DNA of 64,000 bases from Mactra quadrangularis (Eukaryota; Mollusca; Bivalvia; Venerida; Mactridae): NCBI GenBank assembly GCA_025267735.1, contig CM046304.1:15190001-15254000 (forward strand), in the 5' to 3' direction. The translations under genes and the position numbers were made by a program. This document shows, piece after piece, positions 22,496 through 34,400 of this stretch; position 1 is the stretch's first letter; each line of letters opens with the position of its first letter. Below the pieces are notes generated by a model, which was given only the letters and a program-made list of their open reading frames with translations, ran no database searches and had not been told where the DNA came from.

Positions 22496-25400
22496 TCAAC
22501 CAAAGTCTGATAGATGTTTCGTTAAAGTAAAACAATGTCCACTACCACACGCTATATATATCACAGACTGGTTTTCTAATGTTTGAACTTTATAGACTGT
22601 GTCTTGATTCACTTCATCACCGGTAGCACACAGTCCATGTTCATTCCAACCAAAGGTATATAACTCTTGATTGTCTGAAAAAATAGATGTATAAAAAAGT
22701 ATAATGTTGTGGAAAAAAATATAAAATACAGTGGGTTTTTTTCACTATTGGAGGAAATGTGGCTGGGCCCTTTTACAGGGGAAAATAACGACAAAAACAA
22801 AAATAGGGGAATTTTTCAATACTCCTTGTTTCTTTATTTTTGATGTACATTGGTAAAGTTAAACTTTAAATTAAACAAAATTTACATGATTATATATAGT
22901 TATTCAGATTACAAAATGCTTTATGGAAAACGAATAAATGCTTTCAGAAAAATTGATACACCTACATTTTTTAGAACAGGGGATTTTTACAGACTAGGGG
23001 GAAAATATATACTTTTTGGGGAGGGGAATGGGGCCCAATTTCGGCCCCAAAATGGCTTGAAAAAACCACTGTAATATATATATGTACAAATAACAATTTT
23101 AACTTTTGCTTTTGTTTAAATGTCTTATCAGATCATTATAAAGATGTATATTTAAAGTTAAGACAAAACTTTGGTAAAAGATTGATATTCATTTCATCCA
23201 GTGCGCTCAAAAAATTATTTTCACAAGAGTTGTAGTCATAATTGAGCTCAAGAGTTGTAATAAAAAAGATCAAACTGTAAAAAATTGACTTATACTAATT
23301 CTGTTTCTTTCATGCTTTGCTCTGAGTTTTGTTTATCAGAGGTATTTTACACAACAATAATGTGACATCATTTCTTCCCCAATATGATGTCATTTATTTT
23401 CTATCACGACATCATTTTGACAATAAAAATAATATATTATATTTTCATTACAATGAAAATATGTGATTTTATATTTTCATCGTATTTTCATTGATTAACA
23501 CTAGATTTCATCACAAACCATGAAAGAAAATCTGTGAGCTAATGCTCACTAGTGATACCCCCGCAAAAATCTAAAAATATGTGACAAACAGGAAGTAGAT
23601 GAGCAAGGAGCATGAAATCGCTTTACACCACATGGGACTATGGGATGAAGCAATATGCAAAGTATTAGGCTGCTGCATGTTATAGTTGCTGAGAAAACTG
23701 CGACGGAAATTTTGTAATGGACGGACGGACGCACGGACAAGGGTAAAACAGTATACCCCCCTCTTCTTCGAAGCGGGGGTATAAAAATACTATTCTAAAC
23801 AGTATGTAGTCAAGTTATAAAGGTCAACACTACCTGATACAATGATGTTATGTTCAGATCCACAAACAAAATGTTTAACTCGTACAGATGTATCAATTAT
23901 TTTAGGGATGTATGAATAAATGTCCCCTGGTAACCTTGACCTTCCTAATTGTCCATAATCACATCGTCCCCAACTATATAGTTTTCCTGTATCTAAAATA
24001 AAACTTATAATGTTATATCTAAAAATTAACATCAAGTACATGAACGTACAGTTGTATTCATCAGCACAGTACAATCACATTAAAACCAGACTGCTTTACC
24101 AAACGGTATGTAAAAAAGACAATGGGCCCCAAACTCACATAGGTTTGTTTTCTTAAATTTCTATCCACTTTCTCTTATAAATACTTATATATCAGAACAC
24201 CCTTCACCCTTTTTTGAAAACGCCAATACTTTGATCCTCACCCATTGAAACAATGAGGTAGGTTTTTGGATGTAATTTGATTCAACTCAGAGCAGGCTAT
24301 CCAATGATAACGAATCCTACATTGTAACCAAGCCATGCTCACTCCATAAGTTGTATTTAAAGTAAGAACTCTTTAGAAATGTAATTCAGAGGGAAAACCT
24401 ACAACTTTATAGCAATTGAAAGATAACCAAACATTGCCAATGACAAAAACCACATTTTAGCAAATATGAAACTATCCTGATATGAATTACATCAGGAACT
24501 TCTCAAAGTCTGACTCAATATAGACTCAAAAATCAATCTTTTAAGGAATGAAGAGTTACATCCATGTGTCTGCAAATAATACATCCTTATGGAGTAGACG
24601 GACCCTCATTAAAATCAAACATAACTAAATATATATATAATATTAATGCATAAAAATTCAGAGTGATTTTACCTGTTTGTGCAAGAATATGAGTCCATCC
24701 AGATTTAACTGATACTATTTTTTCATTATTAAATAAATCTTGGTTGATTATACAAGGTGCCATCACTTGAGGTACAATACAAGGGTCTTGTGTTAACTGA
24801 CCATATTTGTTACAACCCCATCCTAGTAATATACCTTTGTCTGAAATAATATAGATTAGTGTACATGTATACACATTCCCTATAAACAGATGTCCAATAA
24901 ACTCCTGTCATAGGATCCCAAGTACAGTTGAGTATTGCCAGCTTGTTTGTATCATGATCATGGGCGGATCCAGCGGGGGGTCAGGGGGGTCCGGACCCCC
25001 CCCCCTAGAATTTGGAAAACGTACATGTCCATTAGTGTATTTCTTGCTTTTAAGTCATTTTTAAGCAGTATGAAGTAATTTTTCTCAGTGCTTAACATAG
25101 ATTTAATGGTTACTGTATAGCGGGTTATTTCTGCGGGGCAAAAATTTCGCGTAAACAAGAGAGTTTTGTATTGGCGATGCTAAATATTGGCGGAAATTAC
25201 TATGAGCGCCAATTTTAAACCTCCCGGTGAAAGATGGTCAAAGGTACATAACTCTGTTTTTTCCAAAAAAGGTCAATTTACCTGTATAAGCGGTCATTAC
25301 CGACCGCGACTTTTCAAATTTTTGAATTATTTAAGTGTCGCCAAAGTTCATAATATGAGCGGACGTGTAAAAAACTAACGCTTACACAGCAGAATACATG

Positions 25401-28400
25401 TATCTATTTCTATGACGATGTATTGACGGGACAAGTTTAATCATGTGATAATAATCGCCATTAAATGTGAATGTTTTTGTTACAAATATTACCTGAGTGC
25501 CGCTAAGTTTGATTGATCGTTCGACAAATTGCATAAGTAAGCCCAACTCGCGAGAGTCTTATAATAATAACAATTTGTTGTAATGAACTATCAAAATGTT
25601 TGCATGTTTGTTAATAGTCGTGGATAACGCCTTTGTCTTTGTTAAAAATTATCGGTATTAAAGTTTGCGGCCACACACTCCTTAAAAATCACCAATTTAC
25701 CTGAATCCATTGGTCAAAGTCCAACAAATTTTAAAATTAACAGCTTGTCACAAACAATGTATAATCAACGCACCTAGTTGAGTCTTTAAACAGACAAAAT
25801 CATTTATAAAGCGTTGTCACGTGACGAAATTTGACAATAGTTTTTCTTTTGAATATCAATAAATAATAAGCTACATAAACACTAACTCCGCTCTTTTTAC
25901 TCAATTTGTTAAATTATGTAATGAGAAGTTTGTCTTCGGTTTGCTAGCAAGCACTTAAATTAATTGCAATACTAAAGATGACTTTGTTTTTTACGACAAT
26001 CAAATAAGTGTTTGAGCTAAACTAGTGAAGATTCGGAAATGACCGACATACGGGTTTATATACTGGCATTCTTGTATCTGGTAAGAACAAGAATGATATT
26101 GAAAATAGACTTTCTCTTGATATCAGTCTTATAAGTGAATGGTTAATTGACAACAAGCTGTCTTTGCACCTCGGTAAAACTGAGTCTATACTTTTTGGAT
26201 CTAAGTTTAAACTTAAATCTGATCCCAACATCCATGTAACATGTAATGGAATAAATATTCAACCCACATCTTCTGTTAAATATTTGGGTGCTATACTTGA
26301 CCAAAACTTATCATTTGAGTCCATGGCTCGTAGTGTTCTTCAAAAAGCTAACGCTAGACTCAAGTTCCTATACAGAAAAAAAGATTATCTCACTCAGCAC
26401 ACCAAGAAGCTATTGATTATGTCTCTCATTCAATGTCATTTTGATTATTCTTGTTCAATATGGTACCATGGATTGACCCAAGCTTTAAAAAATAAGTTTC
26501 AAACTACTCAGAATAAATTAATAAGATTTGTATTTGATATGAATTTTAAAGCTCATGTAGGTGCTGAACATTTTAGACTTTTAAACTGGTTACCAGTAAA
26601 ACATAGGGTAAATCAGATAATTCTGAGTCATGTTTTAAAGATAAAACTAGGGAAATCTCCAGCTTATATGTCAAATAATTTTATTTCTCAAGACACTATC
26701 CACCTTTATAATACAAGACTTAGTAACAAAGGTGCCTTTTCTTTGCCAACAGTCAAAAGTTTTGGACTAAAATCTTTCTGCTACCTCGGCTGTTCATTAT
26801 GGAACTCCTTACCATCCACATCACTAAAATAAAAAACCTTCCAAAATTTAAACAAACTGTGAAACAGCATTTTTTAGATAAATTGTCTTAGATCTATATA
26901 TGTTTTATTGATTCTAAACTGTGATACTTAAAAATTCTGTGATTAATTGTGTGGTTATCTAATTAACTGTGATACCTGATCATTTCATGTGATAAACATT
27001 GTGACTATCAACTAAACTGTGATACTTTTAACATTTCTATGATTAATTTTATGTATACTGAATAAAAACTGTCTGATACATATTTAACATTTAACATCTA
27101 CGTGTATATTCAATTATCTGAAAGAGTAATTGCTATGTTCCTTTTTTGTTTGTATTGGTCTCAATTGTATTTGCTGTATCATTGCCTCTCTATGTCACGC
27201 CACCAACACGTAGGGACCACAATGGAAATAAGGGCTTGCCCTTTTTTGTGCTATCCCTGGTGTTGGTGTGCCTGTCATAGCTTATTACTTGTCACATGAT
27301 ATGTAGTATGTTTATTGTAATTATGCTATGTGTACACTATTCCAAATAAATATTATTATTATTATTATTATTATTATAAAGTAAACAAAATGGCGGCAGT
27401 GTCGTCGAGTTTCGTAACCGAGTTTTGATGGAACCTGTCGTCTAATTGTTAGAATGACTGTGTTGTCTGTCTGTATTTTCGTTTGCTACATACATAACTT
27501 GAATCAATTCCTTCGTGTTATTCAAAATACTAAATTTTGTTCATTTATATAATAAATCTCACCGAATTCACAACATATTTTTATTATTTTAAGGGAGATG
27601 ATACATGCACATTTTAATGAATATAAATTTTTTTAAGAGTAATGTCCCTTAGTAGACAATATGGCGGCGACTTAATACTGCGGAAGTTTGTATTCGCGGT
27701 GTTTATATTTGGCGCATTTTCATTTTCCGCCAATAAAGCCAAAATTAAACCCCCGCAGATAATACCCGCTATACAGTATGTAGTTTTTATTATCAATATG
27801 TTGCATTTTTTCCACAAAATGTGTATAATGTGGTTGTGGTTCGAGGTTCGGACCCCCTAGAAAAGTTTGGACCCCCCAAGAAAAAAATCCTGGATCCGCC
27901 TCTGATGATATGTATCATGACAGTAACATTGTATCATGATATGTATGACAATAGTTTATAAGCAACACACACCTACTGTATAAATGGTTGGAGGGAGACA
28001 AAAACAAGCAAACAACTTTCCAAAATGGTAGTATTATTGTACATGTACTAGGATTAACTGCACAATTATGTCAATCACTGGGGTGGAATTAGCCCGGTAT
28101 AAGAACACTTTAGTAGAAAAAGAACACAGAAATGAGCAAAAAATGTAGCTCATAAGCAAAAACAATTACGAGTAGAAGACTCATAGACAATTGTGGGAAT
28201 TTTCCAACAAAGAAATGTAGTAGTTACTGTATGCACTATTTGTTTCTTTCCTTTTTTGACTACTACAAGAAATTGATGAAAAACTAGGTTGTTTACAATC
28301 TAAAAATCATGAAACCATATACCCCATTTATACACTTTAAACTCACACAAAATGGACACAATGTTACAAATTTCAAACAAGAAATGTAATGTGGAAACCA

Positions 28401-31400
28401 CATTAAAGCCAGATTTAAAATCTTTAAAGCAAAAATTACAAAGTAAGTACCGGGTAATCCATAATTAAGCAAGGTAGAGTTGTGGTTACTTTATAATTAT
28501 GTTCATCACATGGTATGTTATCATTGTATGAAGTTTCATAAAGATCTGACAATAAATGTCAGAAATATATGTTAAATTTAAAACTTCAACACAATTGTTA
28601 ACGACACCGGGCACCAGGGCCAAAACACCATTTTTAGGGAAGGGGCCTTGGCCCTTTTTGGGGGGAAAATAGCACGGTTTTCACTTTATTGGGGAAAATG
28701 GACTCACTTCATTGCCAGTAAAATAGGAATAGATGTATTAAATCATAGGTGTTACAAAATTAGATATTAAATCATGTAAATTATGTGGTAAAAGAAACAA
28801 CATAGACTGTTGTAAAGAAATCTTAATATTTTTTTCTTTCTATATCACAAATTATGGTTCAACATTTCTTTTGATTTTTTTATGGGACTTTATGGGGAGT
28901 TTGGAGGATCAAACTGGGGGAAAAAAGTGTTTGTTTTGTTTGGGGAAGCAGCCTGTATTCGGCTTCTGCATAGAAGAGTGTTTTGGCCCTGGGCACCCGC
29001 CCATCTGACCAACAGCTCGCCGGTGTTTTGCCAAACTATTAGCCAAATTTTTTCGTTGAAAAATCCGGCTTAAAAACAAAATTACCTGTTAGAGCAATAG
29101 AATGATAGGATCCTGTTGCTATGGAGATGATCTTTCCTACATCCTCAGGAATTGTAACTGTTAATACAAAATATGATAAAATATTTAAAGATAAAAAAAC
29201 ATTCTTATTATAGCTACTCACTCATGGAATTGATTAGTTTTTGATTTTTTAAATTTACATGTCAGTGTTGTAATCATGTTACGAAAATGAATCTTAAAGC
29301 AAACTGACCACCATAACAAAATTGAAAAATAGAAAACATGAAGTCCTCATTAAAATCTTCTATACTGTTACAAAGAGGTAGGCTTTTATACATACAATCA
29401 CAACCCATATATTTCATTTACTCAGGCAACTAAATGAACTATAGGAAACTAGGCAGATACAAAATCACTTTACATTGTATCCTATAATTCTGACATGAAA
29501 ATCTTACCTTTATAAGGGGAGGTAACTTTGACAGGAAGTTTACCATCTACCATGACCCCACATTGACCTCTTTTACCATTTCCCCAACAATAAACATTAC
29601 CTTTATCTGTTAAATATAATAATTTAATGTTATGTTTATTAATTTAATATCAAAAGGTTTACAGCTTACAATACATTAGCAAATACGTGTTTCAATTAGT
29701 TCATTTAGTGTAGTGCCTGTCGCTATTTTGGTGTAAATTCTAATTTCGCAATAAATCCTTTAAGATAACAAAATGAACAGCAAAACCTTTTTTCAGTTGG
29801 GTTTAATGCCATAAAAGTTAAAAACACACAGTATATGTCATATCACGGCAGATAGTCAACCTACTCACTGCTCCAGGAAAGGCTAAATCTCTGAATTTAG
29901 CAGTTAACTAATTACTAAGACCATACTTCTGTCTGCCCTACATGATTCAGAATCAGAGTTGGGAGGAAGAATAGCAACAAAAAATGTTCATCGCCAAGAT
30001 CCACTAAAGTATGCCTTAAGTATAACTTAAATAAAAACTTGTAAATGATTATCAAAGCAGACCCCTAAATTTCACCTGTCAGGGGCCTAAGAAGCCCCAG
30101 GCAGAGAATTGGGAATCTGTATCCCCGACCTACCACTTAAAGCCATAGAATGTCGTAGTCCAGCTGTTACCATGGTAACTTTAACATCTGAGAAAACTTG
30201 AGTCTGAAAATATACAACAGTTTTATTTGTTTTTCTCAACAGTCAAAACATTAGTAATTTCAAGATGACTGTGTGGGTGTGTCAAATTTACTATTGTCTT
30301 ACAATTGTGATTTTTTATGGGGTTCCCCGTGTTAAATAGTAGACTGTGGTAAATCCTCATTAAAATTTGTCACAGACAATTACATTAGGCTGTGTGTGCG
30401 CAACTCAATGGATAATTATATGGACATGTCTTTGTGATATCTGTTATATGTATGAAGTTTGAATCAAATCTGTAAAATAGGTGCTGAGATATTGAGGGCA
30501 CAAGAAAAAGCTACAGACCGTCCAACCCACCGACCGACCAACCTACAAGCTAACTCCTACATACTCCCCAAATTATTTTAAGGGAGTATAATAATACAAA
30601 ACACATGTGTACTTGTTAAATGCATAAATTTATCTTTTAGTCATTGTACAGTGGTAGTCTTGAGATAGTGGCTTTAAGATGGATGACCTAAAATAAAGAA
30701 GGACTTACAGGTGTTAAACATTTGGTAGGTAAACTTGGATCACCAAGTTGACCAAAACTGTTTGATCCCCAACTGTATAACTCATTATTATCTGTAGTAA
30801 ATAAAAAACATGTATACATGTAGTCCGATTTTATTTCGTTGAGCTGTGACAGGCTGGAAGAGTCCAATCATAACATTGAAATAGGTGTAACCAGTAAGTA
30901 CTACATTGAAAATAAGTTTGAAGTATTGTATCTGAAGTATATATGTATAGTTTTGTACACCAATAAACATCTTTGGAAATAGCGCAGTCCAGAAACGATA
31001 CGGTCACATATGTTCAAAGCATTAATGGCTGGTTAAACAACAAGTTGTGTTACTTTTTTGTAGGAATGCTCCAAAATTCTAAATACAAAAGTGCAGTCAC
31101 GGCTCACGGGATAAAATCGGACTATTGTACATGGAGTTTATAAACATAAACTTATGCATAATAATGTTTGGATTTCTTTATTTTTCAATATTTCTTACAC
31201 ATTAACCTGAAATCAAATGAATGGGCTTTTTTCCTGAGATACAAACAAGCATCTCCTGTTACAGTTAGAAGTATTATTCAATTTTCAAAACATGGTATGT
31301 TATTCAATCTCCGTAAACAGATATCCTGTAGAGCGTTGTCGTACAGGATCTCTACTGTCTCCGTGGAAGGTCACGTCGAGATGAACTTTGTGTCAACCAA

Positions 31401-34400
31401 TCAATGCGTAGCTTTCATCTAGATGAAAACACTATTAATCACATTTTGATTTCGTAATTTCTATTTTTAGACCAAGGTTTGCATGCTTATTTAACAGCAG
31501 TATAATTCACAGTCTGCGATTAGGCTGCTCATTTCAAATTGCGTGACGTAGGCGATGTAAACAAGTTACGTATCATAACAATTTTGTCATGAATATTATG
31601 ATGAGAAAAGGTCACCTGAACGTGACCTTCGTTTGGAAAAGGCCAGATCTAAATTAGCAAGTATGCGAGTGTAAAATTTTAGATCGGGTTTTAATCAGAT
31701 TGAATAATGCTTTGATTTCTTTATTTTTCAATATTTCTTACACATCAACCTGAAATCAAATTTATAGGCTTTTTTCCTGAGATACAAACTAGCATCTCCT
31801 GTTACAGTTAGAAGCATTGATCAATTATCAAAACATGGTATGATATTGTACTTTCAATGTTGGATTCATCTATAAATGAAGGAAACACATGAGTCCATAA
31901 GTTTGTAAACAAAACAAAATATTCATTTTCATGTACTACATGAAGCTTGTACTGTAGTAAGTTAGTAACATACATTAAAGCTGTTTCAATACCAATTGAC
32001 CATTCCGTGTGTGACCTTTTTATTTGAATAACAATACATTTACCCACAAATATAGCCATGTGCTCTTTCCTTAACACCTTGCTTGTGGGACAAAAATGTA
32101 ATTGTAAACCTTTGTTAAATATGCTAATAGATAAGGTCATGGAAAGGTCCATTTGAATGAAAACTAACTTACAAACCTGTCACAGCCAGAGAGAAATCCC
32201 ATCCACCAGTTGCCATGGTAACTGTTTTATTATTTAATGTTGATATATGTTTAAGTCTAGATTCATTCTGTGTGGAATTTAAACCAAGTTGACCTTTATC
32301 ATTGTTTCCACAGCTAAATAATTGTCCAGACTCTGAAATAAAGTTAACTTATTTTTTATACTGATTTAACCCTGTGTCAACACAATTTAGGTCATTTTAC
32401 AGCGGCCAGTTCACTTAACCTAACTTTCCTGGACCCTTGTCTATAACTAGCACTCACCTACCCTTCCACAAGGCTGACAACTTCTCTGCATACATTATAA
32501 TTAAAGCATCAGTCAGTCAACCTACTCATTGTTCATGGAAAGACTAAATCTTTGGATTTAGCTGATAAGCAGTAAATAGGCACCTACTTTCTGTCAGTGA
32601 CTGACAACTGCTACACATGATTTAGAAATAGTGGTAGGAAGAAGAATGACTGTAGAAATTATTTCATTACCATTGGTAGTTAGTGTTTTTTACTGGATTA
32701 AGTGAATTCCCCTTAAGGAATACATATAGCCCTGAAAATAGGTATTGAACAATTAATTACCATAAAAGAAAAATAAAGATTTCAATCCAACCTGTAATAA
32801 CTAATGTATGACCACCGCCACCAAAGATATCTTTTACTTTGTCTGGATGTTCAGAAATCTTTTGAGGTAATAACTGGTCATCTTCATTACCTAATGCAAG
32901 CTGACCATAGGAATTGGCTCCCTGAAAGACATATTTCACAGGTATTAGATCTATTTTCTAAGACAATTCTGAAATTTCTATTTTTGTTGGGTGGGTGGCT
33001 GGTTTACCACAGCATCACACTTTATAGGTCATATTCATTATTACAGCGGTCACCTTTCCTGGAAAGGCTAAATCTCTGGATCTAGTAATAAACCAGTTAC
33101 TAGGTACATACTTCTGTCAGTGATTGCATGACTACTGCCCTACATGATTTACAATGGCCATAGAAATTTTTCAATGACGAAGCTCAAGGAAAGTATCCCT
33201 GCCTGGGAATCGAACCAACAACCCCTCTATCAGTAGACTTGTGCCCTACTGACTGAGCTAGCCAGGCAACTTTTACTGAAATATCAAGAAATGTGAAAAT
33301 GGTTGACCTATTAAGCTTCATCTTCTTATGCTACATACATTTTCTGTTTCCTAACCAGGCCAGGATTTACTGGGGGGCACGTGTCCCCTTCACCTGGCCC
33401 CACAGATATTGACACTCGTACAAAAAAAGGGCACAAAATCGGTACCATCAAGGCAATATCAACTCAACTTTCTGATTAATTTTACTATAAAATCATTCAT
33501 CTGATCTTATAAATTGGATAATGATCTAAATTTATACATTCAAGTATCTCAAGGTACCCAGAATACCTAGTTCTAGAACCAGCTCTAGAACCAGTAGTGA
33601 AAGTAAGCGTTACCATGAGGATTAAGTGTTTATATATAATTATTAAACATCAAAGCTCTGACAGTACTAAATTATATTTTCCTTAAAAATAATCACTAAA
33701 ACGGTATAATTCTAACATTATTTAGGATAATTAAATAGTTTTAACAGTTTTTGGAACCAGTTCTAGAACCAATTTTAGTACAATTCTAGAACCAGTCCTA
33801 GAAAAAATTATAGAACAAGTTCTTGAACCAATTCTAAAACTAATTCAAGAACCAGTAGTGAAAGTAGGCTTTACCATGAGGATTAAGTGTACATAATTAT
33901 TCATTAAATACCAAAGCGCTGACAGTACTAAAAATGATTATTGTAAATCATAAAAATTGTCTAATTTTAACACTGTTTAGGATAATTAAATTATTGTTCC
34001 AGTTTTAGAACCAGTGTTAGGACCAGTTTAAGAACCAGTTCTAGGACCAGTTTAAGAACCAGTTCTAGGACCAGTTTAAGAACCAGTTCTAGGACCAGTT
34101 TAAGAACCAGTTCTAGAACCAATTCCAGAACCAGTTCTAGAACCTTTCTATCTAACCAATTCTTGAACCAATTCTTGAACTAGTTCTTGAACCAGTTTTG
34201 TCTATGTATGAGTTACTAATGTGTCTAATGACCTTTTTATGTTCTTAACAGAATAATACTGACATGGAATAGTGGTTAGAACTCTTAATTGATAATCTAA
34301 GGATGCAGAGGTGATCATAATTCCATGTATATCCCACTTACCCATGTACAAGTGAAAACTAAGGACCACTTTAGTCAGCTGTCTGTGTGGACTGCTCTTG

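Larger units (their letters stand above)
24962..27902. mobile_element. outer element (GGGCGGATCCAG ends) split by a nested insertion
   Basis: Left part 24962-25112 begins GGGCGGATCCAG and right part 27777-27902 ends CTGGATCCGCC, i.e. inverted termini. Both parts match one continuous, inverted copy at 40176-40446, whose TA at 40299-40300 is exactly where the inner element sits here. Located in the SERGEF intron 24841-29085. Confidence 0.8.

Noticed and set aside
23549..23740. 63-codon frame repeated at 50163-50354
   Set aside because: Identical because the DNA is a transposon copy; not a conserved protein.
26164..26832. Host gene
   Set aside because: It is the C-terminal part of a LINE reverse transcriptase, 5'-truncated and frameshifted, with an (ATT)n tail.
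33175..33271. tRNA gene
   Set aside because: A and B boxes are present, but arms do not pair properly and it continues into a SINE body.
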